From assembly GCF_040760005.1 (NCBI RefSeq), contig NZ_CP099760.1:2289501-2353500 (forward strand): 64,000 nt of DNA. The letters are read 5' to 3'. This document shows, in pieces, positions 52,780 to 62,633 of this stretch. Origin of the DNA: Pseudomonas sp. stari2. Its GTDB lineage: Bacteria; Pseudomonadota; Gammaproteobacteria; Pseudomonadales; Pseudomonadaceae. Position 1 is the first letter of the stretch. Every line of letters starts with the position of its first letter. The position numbers and the translations under genes are program-made. Below the pieces are notes generated by a model. The model had not been told where the DNA came from. It saw only the letters and a program-made list of their open reading frames with translations, and searched no databases.

Positions 52780-54075
52780 TCAGATCTGGCTGACGAGCAC
52801 GGTCATGAAGCGGTCGATTTCTTGTTCGTTGTTCAGCAGGCCCGGTGCGCTGCGAATGACCGGCCCGACGTCGCGGTCGACGGCGTCGGCGATCACCTTG
52901 TTCTGCATCAGGTAGGCGGCGATCTTGTCGCAGTCCTTGCCCTTGACCCGGAAGAAGGTGAAACCGGCGGAGAGCTCGGGGCTCAGCGGCGTGACCAGTT
53001 CGATCTGCGGGTGTTCCTGCAGGCGCTTTTTCAGGTAGCTGTTCAAGGCGTGAATGCGCGCCTGGACGTCGGCCTTACCCAGTTGCAGGTGCAATTTGAA
53101 CGCTTCGTTCAGGGCCCAGCGGTGCTCGAAGGCGTGATAGCCGCCGGGGGTCATGGTGGTGGAAAACGCGGTGGCTTCGGAGAAGGTCGGAATGATCGGC
53201 GTGACGTACCTGACCTGATCGAAACGGCTGCAGACGATGCCGGTGCCACGCGGGCCGAACATCCATTTGTGGGTGCCGGCAATAAAGAAGTCGCAGTTCA
53301 TCGCCGGAAAACTCAAATCATCGACGCCGAAGCCGTGCACGCCGTCCACCAGATAGATGATCCGGTTGTCGTCCGAACGGCCCTTGTTGTGCTTGTCGAC
53401 CAGTGCGCCGATTTCAGCGATCGGCAGTTTCACGCCGCTGCCCGAATGCACCCAGCACATGCCCAACACACGGGTTTCGGGGCGGATGTTGCTGTCGATG
53501 GCCGCGAGGATTTCGGTCTTGGTTGCCGTGTGCGGATCCTTGAACAGACGGATCTTGCGCAGCTTGGTGCCTTCACGCTGTGTGCGCAGCGCGAGGATGG
53601 TGTGGGTGGCGTAGTGTTCGTGTTGAGTGGTGAGGATTTCCTGATCGGCACGCACATGGGCGCCGCCGTAAATCATCGCCAGGCCCTCGGTGGTGCTGCC
53701 GGTCAGGGCGATCTGTCTGGCGTCGGCTTGCAGATAGCGTCCGGCCCAGACGCGCACCTCTTCTTCACGCTGCTCGATCACGCCCAGGTCCCAGTCCATC
53801 GCCAGCCCTGGATTTTTGTCGAGGGCAGCGCGGTGCAGGGCGATGGCGTCACGCACCGGTTTGGGGTGTGAGGTGATCAGGAAGTTGGAGAAGTGCAGGC
53901 AGTCCGGGTCTTGCTCGAACAGCGTGCGCAACTGCGCCCATTTGTCCTGTGCCGGCGCTGCTGGCACAACGTTCGCGGTGTTGGCGGGGCTGGCGCCCTG
54001 GACGATACCCGAGGCCAGTGGCAGGCCGGCGGCGAGAATCCCCGCCTGCTTGAGAAACGTACGACGATCACTCAT
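52780..54075 (-). CDS. pvdN: Periplasmic PLP-dependent enzyme modifying the pyoverdine glutamate side chain
   Basis: 431 residues. The N-terminus MSDRRTFLKQAGILAAGLPL is a twin-arginine signal, so the enzyme is exported folded with its cofactor. The body is a fold-type I PLP enzyme of the cysteine desulfurase/isopenicillin epimerase group, with LVDGVHGFG (cofactor Asp) and the Schiff-base Lys at about residue 270 in AGTHKWMFGPRG. PvdN in other pseudomonads converts the N-terminal Glu of the precursor to succinamide. The start overlaps the pvdM stop (ATGA), so synthesis is coupled. Confidence 0.93.
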   Translation of the reverse strand: MSDRRTFLKQAGILAAGLPLASGIVQGASPANTANVVPAAPAQDKWAQLRTLFEQDPDCLHFSNFLITSHPKPVRDAIALHRAALDKNPGLAMDWDLGVIEQREEEVRVWAGRYLQADARQIALTGSTTEGLAMIYGGAHVRADQEILTTQHEHYATHTILALRTQREGTKLRKIRLFKDPHTATKTEILAAIDSNIRPETRVLGMCWVHSGSGVKLPIAEIGALVDKHNKGRSDDNRIIYLVDGVHGFGVDDLSFPAMNCDFFIAGTHKWMFGPRGTGIVCSRFDQVRYVTPIIPTFSEATAFSTTMTPGGYHAFEHRWALNEAFKLHLQLGKADVQARIHALNSYLKKRLQEHPQIELVTPLSPELSAGFTFFRVKGKDCDKIAAYLMQNKVIADAVDRDVGPVIRSAPGLLNNEQEIDRFMTVLVSQI

Positions 54076-55448
54076 GGCGTGGTCTTGTCCTGCTGTGAAA
54101 TCAACGCAGGTCGGGCGGCTTTCTGCACCTGATCCCAGACCCGCAGGAAGTTGCCGCCCCAGAGCTTGGCGATGTCGGCTTCGGAGTAGCCGCGCGAAAT
54201 CAGCTCGGCGGTGACGTTGGGGATGTCGCCGACGTTATCCCAGCCTTTGACGCCGCCGCCTTCGTTGAAGTCGGAGCTGATGCCGACATGATCGATGCCG
54301 ATCTTGCGTACGGTGTAATCGATGGCGTCGCCGTAATCCTTGAGCGTGGCTTTGGGTTCTTCATCGAGGATCGCGTAGAGACGGCTGGCGTACTGGCCGA
54401 ACTTGGCCTCGGGCCACGCGGCGATGATCGGGTCGCCCGGCATCAGCGCCACGGCCAGATTGGGCAGGGGCGGCAGGTCGAAGCTCTTGCGCAGTTCGTT
54501 GAGTTTGTCCTGGGTGGTCTGGGTCAGCGGGCGCAAGTACTGCGAGAAGCCCACCACCTGCACCACGCCGCCGCTGTTCTTGATCAGTTGCAGTTCTTTG
54601 TCGCTGAGGTTGCGGGGGATATCGACCATCGCCCGTGGCGCCGAGTGCGAGGCCACCATCGGCGTACGGCTCAGTTGTGCGACTTGCTCCAGGGCTTTGG
54701 TCGACATCTGCGACACGTCGATGATCACGCCCAGATCGTTGAGACGCTTGACTGCTTGCTTGCCGATGTCGGAGAGGCCGTCGAGTGCATCCGGAGAATC
54801 ATTGAAGAACGGCAGCGGCCGGGACGAATCGGCCCAGTCGTTGTTGCCGATGTAGCTGAAGCCGAACATGCGCATGCCGCGCGCCGTCCACAAGTCCAGC
54901 AGGTTCAGGTCGTGGCCCAGCGGGTAGGCGTTGAGCATGCTGATGAAGATCGCGAACTTGCCTTCGCCATGCAGGCGGCGGAAATCATCGGGCGTGTAGG
55001 CAATCCCGACCTGATTGGGAAAATCGCGGACCATGCCGGAGATGATCTTGTAGCGGATCTCCTGCTGGTTGCGCGCCTCTTCAACGAAACCCGCGGTCGG
55101 CTTGTGCGGCGCATTGGCGCCGTTCCACAGTTCCGGCCAACCGAAAATAGTCAGCGCCGCACCGGACAGTTGCCCGCGATTGGCCTTGATCAGATCGAAC
55201 TGCCCGGGGCCGTCCTTGTCGGCTTCATTGCCGTGGGTGCCGAAGTCCTGGAGGACGGTGATGTGGCTGTCGAACGACAGCAGGTGCTGGTGCATCTCGC
55301 GGGCCTGCTCCATCACCTTGGCCGGATAGCCGGGATTGTCGTTGAGCCAGTAATCCCAGGCTGCGAAGCCTGCTGCGGCACTGATCGCCAAGGCCAGTGG
55401 CAGGCCAATGAAAAGAGCCTTTTTCGAACGTGGTTTTGTCATTGCCAT
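54072..55448 (-). CDS. pvdM: Periplasmic membrane dipeptidase family protein
   Basis: About 458 residues from MAMTKPRSKKALFIGLPLAL; a second ATG at 55442 is equally possible, and the frame is open to 55535, but that region carries the promoter. An N-terminal membrane anchor or signal lies at residues about 10-30. The rest matches the renal dipeptidase (peptidase M19) family: FDSHITVLQDFG, GVIIDVSQMS, ASHSAPRAMVDIPRNLSD and IGIDHVGISSDFNEGGGV. The usual first-metal HxD reads DSHITV, so metal binding may differ from true dipeptidases. PvdM is needed for oxidation of ferribactin by PvdP. It is the first gene of the operon. Confidence 0.92.
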   Translation of the reverse strand: MAMTKPRSKKALFIGLPLALAISAAAGFAAWDYWLNDNPGYPAKVMEQAREMHQHLLSFDSHITVLQDFGTHGNEADKDGPGQFDLIKANRGQLSGAALTIFGWPELWNGANAPHKPTAGFVEEARNQQEIRYKIISGMVRDFPNQVGIAYTPDDFRRLHGEGKFAIFISMLNAYPLGHDLNLLDLWTARGMRMFGFSYIGNNDWADSSRPLPFFNDSPDALDGLSDIGKQAVKRLNDLGVIIDVSQMSTKALEQVAQLSRTPMVASHSAPRAMVDIPRNLSDKELQLIKNSGGVVQVVGFSQYLRPLTQTTQDKLNELRKSFDLPPLPNLAVALMPGDPIIAAWPEAKFGQYASRLYAILDEEPKATLKDYGDAIDYTVRKIGIDHVGISSDFNEGGGVKGWDNVGDIPNVTAELISRGYSEADIAKLWGGNFLRVWDQVQKAARPALISQQDKTTP

Positions 55449-55504
55449 CTCAGTCAGGTTCGCCGTCGAGGTGCTGGCGCAGGGGCCATTGCTATCTGGA
55501 AAGA

Positions 55505-55528
55505 ACGAGTGATTGGCAACGAAATTTA
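55505..55528 (-). promoter_or_regulatory. PvdS-type promoter (TAAAT-N16-CGT) of the pvdMNOED operon
   Basis: On the - strand TAAAT (55528-55524), 16 nt, CGT (55507-55505): perfect box, 57 nt upstream of the chosen pvdM start and divergent from the pvdP box. Confidence 0.85.
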
Positions 55529-55557
55529 GTCGCATCGCCCTGTGGCGAGGGCGCCCT

Positions 55558-55581
55558 TAAATTTGTCGGGGCAGCGTACGT
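55558..55581 (+). promoter_or_regulatory. PvdS-type promoter (TAAAT-N16-CGT) of pvdP
   Basis: TAAAT at 55558-55562, 16 nt, CGT at 55579-55581. It is 46 nt upstream of the chosen pvdP start. The ATG at 55588 would leave almost no leader. Confidence 0.85.
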
Positions 55582-55626
55582 TCTAGCTTGGATAAAGCCT
55601 GCTTCATGGCTGACACAGGTAGGGCA

Positions 55627-57237
55627 ATGAAGATTTCTCGACGATGGTTCATGGCAGGCCTGGCGCTGACTGGCGCTGCGGTGCCTGCGGCTTATTTTGG
55701 TCATCGTGAATGGACCAGACCGGACCCCACGATCACCCCCGGCGAAGCGTCGTTCGACGTGGCCGACATGGCTGGTCAGCGTTTGGCGAACAAACTGCGC
55801 GGAGTCTGGGACATCCGTTTCGAGGGCCGCGACGCCGGCGTCGAAGGGCTGCCGGCAAACGGTCTGCAAGTGTTTCTCGACATCGGCCAGAAGGGGCGCG
55901 GTGTCTGCGGTTTTCTGGATACACCCGAGCGTCTGCGCTCTGGCGAAACACCGCGTTACCGAATAATCGGTGATCTGGCCGAGGGTGACGCGGCGAAGTT
56001 GAGCTGGCGGCTGATCAGTGCAGGCGGCCATATCGACTACGAACTGCAAATGATCCTCGACGAAGTCTGGGCCGATTTCGGCAACGCCGGCAGCGGCAGC
56101 CTCAGCGGTCGGGTGTCACGCCTGGATCGGCCGTTGGCACTGCCGATGCAGGACAACCGCTTCATTGCCGTCAAACATCTGTTCCCCGAAGCACGGCAGC
56201 GCACGCCGCTGAACCCGACGCTGCTGGCGTGGCTGATCTCTCCCGAGCATCGGTTGTTTCACCAGGTCTGGCACGCCACGCGAGACAAATGGCACACCTT
56301 GGCTGAAGACAAGCGCAACGCGTTGCGCGGTCTCGGCTGGCAGCCCGGCCCGCGCGACAACGAGCGCGATGCTCGTGGCGACCGTAAGGATCGCAACGGT
56401 TCGGGCGTCGACTTTTTCTTCATGCACCGGCACATGCTGGGCACGGCGCGTTCGATGCAGGATCTGCCGTCGTGGGAGTATTTCCCGCTCCCGCAGCCTG
56501 AATTGATCCGCGACCGGATCGGCTTCGCCCGTTACTTCGATAACCACGACGGCACGGCACTGCCGCCGACCTGGCTGGCCGACGGCGACAACGAGTACAG
56601 CCAATGGGTCAGCGACCTGAAAACCGCTGAGACCTACGAAAGCAACTTTCAGGTCTGGGAGTCGCAGTACCGCGATCCGGCTTATCTGGCCAAACTCACG
56701 CTGGGGCAGTTCGGTTCTGAAGTCGAACTGGGGCTGCATGACTGGTTGCACATGCGCTGGGCCTCGGTGCCGCGCGATCCGTCCAACGGCCAACCGGTAC
56801 CGTTTGCCCGGGATCCGGCGGATTTCGCCGCACGCTGGTTTGCGGCGGAAAACGACTTCCTCGGCGATCCGTTTTCATCCCACGTCAATCCGGTGTTCTG
56901 GCGTTTTCACGGCTGGATCGATGACCGCATCGAAGACTGGTTCCGCGCTCACGAGCGTTTCCACCCGGGTGAAGTCACGCGGCAAGTGGTCAACGGTGTG
57001 CAGTGGTTTGCGCCTGGGCGCTGGAACGAAGTCGCGGATCCGTGGCTGGGGCCGACCACCCACGGTTGCAGCACTACGCCGGGGTTGCAGGTGGGCAAGT
57101 CAGTGGAGATGGATCCGGAGACCATGAAACTGGCGCTGCGCATCACCTTCATCGGCGACGAGAAGAAGCTCGCCGCGCTGTTCCGCCGCGTGCCGCAACG
57201 GCCGTGGTATGCGCGTCATTTGAAAGCCAAGGTTTGA
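55627..57237 (+). CDS. pvdP: Tat-exported tyrosinase maturing the pyoverdine chromophore
   Basis: About 536 residues. The start at 55627 has GGG-rich ribosome site and gives a twin-arginine signal, KISRRWFMAGLALTGAAVPA. The frame is open from 55588, but that start is too close to the promoter. The first part (about 35-200) is a beta-barrel-like domain. The second part is a type 3 copper tyrosinase domain rich in His: FHQVWHATRDKWH, FFFMHRHMLGTARSM, HGWIDDRIEDWFRAHERFH. PvdP oxidises and cyclises the D-Tyr/Dab part of ferribactin to dihydropyoverdine in the periplasm. It diverges from pvdM and converges on opmQ, with a shared terminator. Confidence 0.92.
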   Translation: MKISRRWFMAGLALTGAAVPAAYFGHREWTRPDPTITPGEASFDVADMAGQRLANKLRGVWDIRFEGRDAGVEGLPANGLQVFLDIGQKGRGVCGFLDTPERLRSGETPRYRIIGDLAEGDAAKLSWRLISAGGHIDYELQMILDEVWADFGNAGSGSLSGRVSRLDRPLALPMQDNRFIAVKHLFPEARQRTPLNPTLLAWLISPEHRLFHQVWHATRDKWHTLAEDKRNALRGLGWQPGPRDNERDARGDRKDRNGSGVDFFFMHRHMLGTARSMQDLPSWEYFPLPQPELIRDRIGFARYFDNHDGTALPPTWLADGDNEYSQWVSDLKTAETYESNFQVWESQYRDPAYLAKLTLGQFGSEVELGLHDWLHMRWASVPRDPSNGQPVPFARDPADFAARWFAAENDFLGDPFSSHVNPVFWRFHGWIDDRIEDWFRAHERFHPGEVTRQVVNGVQWFAPGRWNEVADPWLGPTTHGCSTTPGLQVGKSVEMDPETMKLALRITFIGDEKKLAALFRRVPQRPWYARHLKAKV

Positions 57238-57239
57238 AG

Positions 57240-57271
57240 CAAAAGATCGCAGCTTGCGATCTTTTGTTTTT
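57240..57271. terminator. Bidirectional terminator between pvdP and opmQ
   Basis: AAAAGATCGCA pairs with TGCGATCTTTT around a 3-nt loop, with A and T tracts on both sides. It fills the 33-bp gap of the convergent genes. Confidence 0.85.
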
Positions 57272-58680
57272 CAGCGCGTCTCCCAACCCCCACCCAACGC
57301 TTTGTACAACGCAATGCTCGCCTGCATCCGTGCCAGTCGCAGTTGCACGTTGAGATCCTGCGCGGCGTACAGCGTGCGCTGGGTTTCCAGCACGGTCAGC
57401 AAGTCTTCGGCGCCGGCCTGGTAACGGCTTTGCGAAAGGTTGAACGCCGTCTGTGCCTGATTCAGCTCTTCGGTCTGCCATTGCCGCTGCTGATCCAGAC
57501 CTTGAATGCTGTTCAGGGCTTTTTCCACGTCAGCGAAGCCATTGATGATCGCGCTGCGATAGGTTTCCAGCAGTTCTTCCTGGCGGGCGATTGCCTTGTC
57601 GCGTTCTGCGGACAGCCGACCGTTATTGAAGATCGGTGTGATCAGCCCGGCGGTGAAATTGTAGAACGGGCTACGCATTACATCGTCGAAGCGGTTGGCG
57701 CCGGAGCCCAACTGTGCGCTCAGGGTGACCTTGGGTAGCATGGCGGCGCGGGCGACGTTGACGTCTGCCTGGGCGGCTGCCAGTTGCGCTTCGGCGCGGG
57801 CGATGTCCGGGCGCCGGGTCAGCAGGTCGCTAGGCAATCCGGCAGCGATTTGTGGCCATTGCAGTTGATCGAACGATTCGAGGCTCGGCGGCAACTCCTG
57901 CACTGGTCGCCCGAGCAGAGCCGCAAGACCGATTCGCGCGTCCTCGGCCTGTTGCTGCACTGTCGGCAGTTGCCGCTGTTGCGCGGCCACCAGACTTTTC
58001 TGTTGGGCCAGTTCCAGCGCAGTGGCGGAACCGGCGTTGAAGCGAGTCTGCACCAGTTGCAAAACACTCTGCGCGTTGGTCAGGTTCAACGCGGCAATGC
58101 GGCTTTGTTCCTGCAATGACAACGCCTGGGTGTAGCGGTTGGCGACGTCGCTGAGCAGGGTCAATTCCACGGTGGCCTGATCGAACTCACTGGCGCGCAA
58201 ACCCTGACGGGCGCTTTCGCGGGTGGCGGCCTGACCGCCCCAGAAGTCGATTTCATAACTGGCGCTGAGGTTGGCGTCGAAGTAATCCACGGCCTTGTTG
58301 CTGCTGTCGGCATCCAGTTGGCTGTAGCCGTTGCCGCGCAGCAGTTTCTGGCGGTTGGCGTTCAGGCCGGCGGTTATTTCCGGCAATTGCGAACCGCCGG
58401 CGATGATCGTGCTGGCGCGAGCCTGACGCACGCGGGCGATGGCGGCGGCGAGGTCGTGGCTGCCGCTTTGCGCCTGTCCGATCAGTTGGTTCAGGTGCGG
58501 GCTGGCGAAGTGCGTCCACCATTGCTGGTTGGTCTGCGCCACCGATTGACCGGTAGGCGATTGCCACGCGGCGGGGGCGGTCACGCCACTTTCCGGGCGT
58601 GGAGCGGGGCTGCCGCAGCCGCTCAGCATCAGGCAAAGGGTCAACAGGCTCAGTTGCGGTTTCATAGATCGATCATTCAC
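57271..58680 (-). CDS. opmQ: Outer membrane factor of the PvdRT-OpmQ efflux pump
   Basis: 469 residues, an RND-type outer-membrane lipoprotein. The signal ends in the lipobox LSGCGSP with Cys near residue 22. The body has the two long helical repeats of the TolC/OprM type ([40 protein letters not shown]). The chosen start overlaps the pvdT stop as ATGA; an inner ATG at 58665 is possible. With PvdR and PvdT it secretes new and recycled pyoverdine from the periplasm. Last gene of the pvdR-pvdT-opmQ operon. Confidence 0.92.
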   Translation of the reverse strand: MNDRSMKPQLSLLTLCLMLSGCGSPAPRPESGVTAPAAWQSPTGQSVAQTNQQWWTHFASPHLNQLIGQAQSGSHDLAAAIARVRQARASTIIAGGSQLPEITAGLNANRQKLLRGNGYSQLDADSSNKAVDYFDANLSASYEIDFWGGQAATRESARQGLRASEFDQATVELTLLSDVANRYTQALSLQEQSRIAALNLTNAQSVLQLVQTRFNAGSATALELAQQKSLVAAQQRQLPTVQQQAEDARIGLAALLGRPVQELPPSLESFDQLQWPQIAAGLPSDLLTRRPDIARAEAQLAAAQADVNVARAAMLPKVTLSAQLGSGANRFDDVMRSPFYNFTAGLITPIFNNGRLSAERDKAIARQEELLETYRSAIINGFADVEKALNSIQGLDQQRQWQTEELNQAQTAFNLSQSRYQAGAEDLLTVLETQRTLYAAQDLNVQLRLARMQASIALYKALGGGWETR

Positions 58681-60646
58681 TGGTGAGGGCCGTGACCGGG
58701 TCGAGCCGGGCAGCTTTGCGGGCGGGCATGAAGCCGAAAACGACCCCGGTGATCAGTGCGCAGGCGAAAGCGCCGGCGATTGCCACCAGGGAAAATGCGA
58801 CGGCGACTTCGCTGAGTATCAACACGCCGCCCACGAGCAGCGCCAGGCCAATACCGGCAATGCCGCCAACCACCGACAGCATCACCGCTTCGGTCAGGAA
58901 CTGACGCAGGATGTCGCGCTGACGGGCGCCGGTAGCCATGCGGATACCGATTTCGCGAGTGCGTTCGCGCACCGTCATGAGCATGATGTTCATCACCCCG
59001 ATGCCGCCGACCAGCAGCGAAATCGCGGCAATGGAACCGAGCATCAGCGACAGGGTGTTTTGCGTGCGGGCTTCGGCCTGAATCATCGCGGCATTGTTGG
59101 TCAGTTCGAAATCCTTCTTGCCGTTGTGCAACTGCAACATCAATTGCTCGATGGCCATTTCGGTTTCATGGACCTTGCGCGCATCGGCGGCGGCGATCAC
59201 CACGTACTCGGGGTTATGCGTGCCGAACAACCGCACGCTCGCGGCGGAGTAGGGGATGGCGATGCGATTGTCGCTGTCCTGATCGCCGGAGCTGGCGCCT
59301 TTACCGGCGAGTACACCGACCACCTGGAACGGCACATTCTCGATCAGGATGTATTGGCCGATGGGGTTGCTCACGTTCTTGAGCAACTTGTCGCGGACCT
59401 TTTTGCCGATCACCGCGACGGCCGCACCGTTGCGCTCGTCGGCCTCGGTGAAGTAGCTGCCTTCAACCACCGGCCAGTTGAAGATGTCGGGGAAATTGGT
59501 GTCATTGCCGCCGATGTAACTCATGTGGTCGAGGTTGCCGAAGCGCACCCCGGCTTCGGCGCCGTTGACCGGCATGATGCGAGTGATCTGCGGCAGGCTG
59601 GCCAGTGCGGAGACTTCATCGAGGGTGACGATGCCCGGCGGCGTGCGCGGGTTCGGCGCGGCGCCGCTGAGGTAAATGATGTTGGAGCCGAAGGCGCCCA
59701 TCTGCGCCATGACCTGGCGCTTGCTGCCTTCACCGACCGCGAGCATGACCACCACCGACGCCACGCCGATGATGATCCCCAGCAGCGTCAGCGCGGTACG
59801 GAAGCGGTTGATCCACATGACGCGCCACGCCGCCTGTACCGCATCGATCAGCTCACCTTTCCAGGCGCCGCTCGCTTCGCTGCCCTCGCTCAGGCGCTTG
59901 CGCAGATCCACTGCCTGCAAGGCACCGGGGTTGGCGCTGGCCTGCACGGTGGGGTGTTCCTTGGCGCTGTCGCGGATGATCAGGCCGTCGCTGATTTCAA
60001 TGATGCGCTTGGCCCGGGCCGCCACTTCACGGTCGTGGGTGATGAGGATGACCACATGGCCCTGGCTCGCCAGCTCGTCGAGCAGCGCCATGACTTCCTT
60101 GCCGCTGTGGCTGTCGAGGGCGCCGGTCGGTTCGTCCGCCAGAATGATATGACCGCCGTTCATCAAGGCGCGGGCAATCGACACCCGTTGTTGCTGGCCA
60201 CCGGAAAGTTGATGGGGGCGATTGCCAGTGCGCGAGGCCAGGCCGAGGCGCTCGAGCAGGACGGCGGCCCGTGCATGGCGCTCGGCGGCAGGAGTGCCGG
60301 CATAGATGGCCGGCATCTCGACGTTTTCCTGGGCGGAGCCGGACGGAATCAGGTGGTAACCCTGAAACACAAAACCGAAGGCCTCGCGACGCAGCCAGGC
60401 CAGTTCATCGGTGTCCAGGCCCGCGACGTTTTCCCCGGCAAACCGGTATTCGCCGGACGTGGGCCGGTCGAGGCAGCCGAGGATGTTCATCAGCGTCGAT
60501 TTGCCGGAGCCGGACGCGCCGACGATCGCCACGAACTCGCCGGCATGGATCGACAGGTCGATGCCGCGCAGCACGTGAACTTCGGGCGCGTCACCGCCGC
60601 CGTAGGATTTGCGGATGTCCTGCAGGTCGATCAGGGGCGTTTGCAT
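58673..60646 (-). CDS. pvdT: MacB-type ABC transporter of pyoverdine efflux
   Basis: 657 residues. An N-terminal ATPase (about 1-235) has Walker [10 protein letters not shown], signature LSGGQQQRV and Walker [15 protein letters not shown] linker leads to a first membrane helix (near 280), a large periplasmic domain (about 300-525) and three more helices at the C-terminus ([11 protein letters not shown]). This is the MacB layout. It drives export of mature pyoverdine together with PvdR and OpmQ. Its ATG directly follows the pvdR stop (TGAATG) with GGAGG upstream, so the two are coupled. Confidence 0.92.
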   Translation of the reverse strand: MQTPLIDLQDIRKSYGGGDAPEVHVLRGIDLSIHAGEFVAIVGASGSGKSTLMNILGCLDRPTSGEYRFAGENVAGLDTDELAWLRREAFGFVFQGYHLIPSGSAQENVEMPAIYAGTPAAERHARAAVLLERLGLASRTGNRPHQLSGGQQQRVSIARALMNGGHIILADEPTGALDSHSGKEVMALLDELASQGHVVILITHDREVAARAKRIIEISDGLIIRDSAKEHPTVQASANPGALQAVDLRKRLSEGSEASGAWKGELIDAVQAAWRVMWINRFRTALTLLGIIIGVASVVVMLAVGEGSKRQVMAQMGAFGSNIIYLSGAAPNPRTPPGIVTLDEVSALASLPQITRIMPVNGAEAGVRFGNLDHMSYIGGNDTNFPDIFNWPVVEGSYFTEADERNGAAVAVIGKKVRDKLLKNVSNPIGQYILIENVPFQVVGVLAGKGASSGDQDSDNRIAIPYSAASVRLFGTHNPEYVVIAAADARKVHETEMAIEQLMLQLHNGKKDFELTNNAAMIQAEARTQNTLSLMLGSIAAISLLVGGIGVMNIMLMTVRERTREIGIRMATGARQRDILRQFLTEAVMLSVVGGIAGIGLALLVGGVLILSEVAVAFSLVAIAGAFACALITGVVFGFMPARKAARLDPVTALTSE

Positions 60647-61819
60647 TCAACCTCCGCTACCGTCGGCCGGGCCGATCAACAGATGATCGCCCTCGCTTAG
60701 GCCATCGAGGATCTGCACTTTCAAGCGATCGCTGATGCCGGTGCGCACGGTGCGCTGCTCGATGTCGCCGTTCTGCGCCACGACCCGGGCGACCTGGCTG
60801 TCGGGTTTGGCGCTGCCATGCAGGGCGGCAATCGGTGCGGTGAGGACGTTTTTTGCCTCGTTGGAGACGAAAAACACTTGCGTGGTCATCTCCGCCATCA
60901 ACGCGTTGTCGGCGTTGTCGACATCCAGCAACACGGTGTACAGCACCACGCGGCCGGCACCGCTTTTACTGGTGCTGGTCGGGCTGCCGCCGCCCTGGCT
61001 GGTTTGATCCAGCGGTTTGGGTGGCACCGGCAGGATCTGCCGCACGGTGCTGCTCCAGCGCCGGTTGCCGCCGCTGAGGGTGGTGAAATAAGCGGTCATG
61101 CCCGGTTTGACGTGGCCGATGTCGGCCTCGGAAACTTCAGCCCAGACCGTCATTGGCGACAGCTTGGCGATCCGCAGGATCAGTGGCGTCTGTTGTTGCG
61201 CGTTGAGTGTCTGGCCCTCACGAGCGTCCAGCGCAACCACGGTGCCGGCCATCGGCGCGAAGATCCGGGTGTAGCCGAGTTCGGCCTGATCGCTGCGCAG
61301 GCTCGCCTGTGCCTGACGGATCTGCGCCTGGAACATGTCGATGCGCGCTTGCGTGGCTTTCAGCTCGGCGCGGGCGGTCTGCACGTCTTCTTCACGGGTG
61401 GCGCCGCCGGCGGCCAGATTCTGCTGGCGCTGATATTTCTGGCGCGCCAGTTCGTGTTGGGCCTGTTGTTCCTGCAACTGCGCCTTGAGGTTTTCGATGG
61501 AAAACTGGCTGGCGTCGAGCTTGGCCTTTTGCGTGGCCGGGTCGATCTCCACCAGCAACTGGCCTTCCTTGACCACGTCGCCGACTTCCACGTGGATCTT
61601 GCGAATCTGCCCCGAAGCCTGGGCGCCGACGTCCACATAGCGCCGTGGTTGAAGGGTGCCGAGTGCGGTCACGCTGCTTTCTATATCGCCACGGGAGACT
61701 TGTACGGTGGCGAATTTGTCCCGGCCGGGCGGCAAGACTTGCCAGGCGGCAACGGCAATAACGGGAATCAGACAAAGGGCGATGAGCAGGGCGCGTCGGG
61801 CGGGGCGGGGACGTTTCAT
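60647..61819 (-). CDS. pvdR: Periplasmic adaptor (MacA-type) of the PvdRT-OpmQ pump
   Basis: About 390 residues from MKRPRPARRALLIALCLIPV, where a single N-terminal membrane anchor begins. The frame is open to 61864, but the extra 15 residues are polar. A biotinyl-lipoyl-like domain (SGQIRKIHVEVGDVVKEGQL), a long helical hairpin (about 95-165, Gln-rich) and beta-barrel domains follow, as in MacA. It bridges PvdT to OpmQ. First gene of the operon, under a PvdS-type box. Confidence 0.92.
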   Translation of the reverse strand: MKRPRPARRALLIALCLIPVIAVAAWQVLPPGRDKFATVQVSRGDIESSVTALGTLQPRRYVDVGAQASGQIRKIHVEVGDVVKEGQLLVEIDPATQKAKLDASQFSIENLKAQLQEQQAQHELARQKYQRQQNLAAGGATREEDVQTARAELKATQARIDMFQAQIRQAQASLRSDQAELGYTRIFAPMAGTVVALDAREGQTLNAQQQTPLILRIAKLSPMTVWAEVSEADIGHVKPGMTAYFTTLSGGNRRWSSTVRQILPVPPKPLDQTSQGGGSPTSTSKSGAGRVVLYTVLLDVDNADNALMAEMTTQVFFVSNEAKNVLTAPIAALHGSAKPDSQVARVVAQNGDIEQRTVRTGISDRLKVQILDGLSEGDHLLIGPADGSGG

Positions 61820-61928
61820 GCAGGGTTCCGGCCAGTGGAAATCGGCCCGTCGTTCAGCAGGCACCGCGAACGGGCCACGGTCGAACGCTGTCGCAGGGCG
61901 CGACAGATACGGGGGGCTGTCCTTTAAA

Positions 61929-61952
61929 CGAGAGACGAGGTGGGGAATTTAA
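61929..61952 (-). promoter_or_regulatory. PvdS-type promoter (TAAAT-N16-CGT) of pvdR-pvdT-opmQ
   Basis: On the - strand TAAAT (61952-61948), 16 nt, CGT (61931-61929): a perfect box, about 110 nt upstream of the chosen pvdR start. Confidence 0.8.
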
Positions 61953-62026
61953 GCGCTGAAAAACGCGGTAACAGGTATAGCTGGCAACAATTTGTCGGGC
62001 AAATGGAAACAGCGCTTTAAATCTAT

Positions 62027-62045
62027 ATGAGAATTACTATAAATT
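62027..62045 (+). promoter_or_regulatory. Fur-like box upstream of fpvI
   Basis: ATGAGAATTACTATAAATT matches the left half of the gamma-proteobacterial Fur site (ATGAGAATnATT...) well and the right half weakly. Direct Fur control of fpvI is known in P. aeruginosa, which supports the reading. Confidence 0.6.
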
Positions 62046-62139
62046 ACGTGTCTGAATTTGCCACCATCGTGCCACTGCCTGTTTTGGCAGATCGCCGGTC
62101 TGGCTCAAGGATCGAAACCGCACCCTGCGGCCGGGAGTC

Positions 62140-62622
62140 ATGTTGGAAAACTACTATCGCGAGCTGGTGTGTTTCCTGAACGCCAAGCTAGGCAACCGCC
62201 AGGTGGCCGAAGATGTAGTGCATGACGCTTATCTGCGGGTACTGGAGCGGTCCAGCGACACGCCGATCGAGCAGCCCCGCGCGTTTCTCTACCGCACGGC
62301 TCTCAACCTGGTGATCGATGACCATCGGCGCAATGCCTCGCGTCAGGTCGAATCCCTTGATGTGCTCGATAGCGAAGAGCGCTATTTCAGTCCTTCTCCT
62401 CATCACAGCCTCGATCATGGCCAGCGCCTGGCGCTGTTGCAGCGTGCACTGGCCGAGTTGCCGGCGCTGTGCCGCGAGAGCTTTTTACTGCGCAAGATAG
62501 AAGGGCTGTCGCACCCGGAAATCGCCGAACACCTTGGCATTTCCAAGGCACTGGTTGAAAAACACATCGTCAACGCCATGAAACATTGCCGGGTGCGCAT
62601 CAAGCAATGGGATGGACATTGA
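62140..62622 (+). CDS. fpvI: ECF sigma factor for the ferripyoverdine receptor gene
   Basis: 160 residues, starting MLENYYRELVCFLNAKLGNR. Region 2 is at about 1-65 (AEDVVHDAYLRVLER; PRAFLYRTALNLVIDDHRR) and region 4 at about 100-155 (LPALCRESFLLRKIEGLSHP; IAEHLGISKALVEKHIVNAM). This is a FecI-type iron-starvation sigma factor, closer to FpvI than to PvdS, which is longer and starts differently. It should drive fpvA when ferripyoverdine binds the receptor. It is divergent from pvdR and precedes pvdA. No anti-sigma gene fpvR is adjacent. Confidence 0.87.
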   Translation: MLENYYRELVCFLNAKLGNRQVAEDVVHDAYLRVLERSSDTPIEQPRAFLYRTALNLVIDDHRRNASRQVESLDVLDSEERYFSPSPHHSLDHGQRLALLQRALAELPALCRESFLLRKIEGLSHPEIAEHLGISKALVEKHIVNAMKHCRVRIKQWDGH

Positions 62623-62633
62623 TCGTTCCCGGT

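Larger units (their letters stand above)
61820..62139. other. 320-bp divergent promoter region between pvdR and fpvI
   Basis: It holds the PvdS-type box of pvdR (61929-61952) and the Fur-like box of fpvI (62027-62045). The AT-rich stretch around 62010-62050 stands out against the GC-rich surroundings, as expected for a promoter. No further gene seen. Confidence 0.7.

Noticed and set aside
62140..62622. Calling the sigma factor PvdS
   Set aside because: Length and the N-terminus MLENYYREL fit FpvI; PvdS is about 187 residues with a different start.
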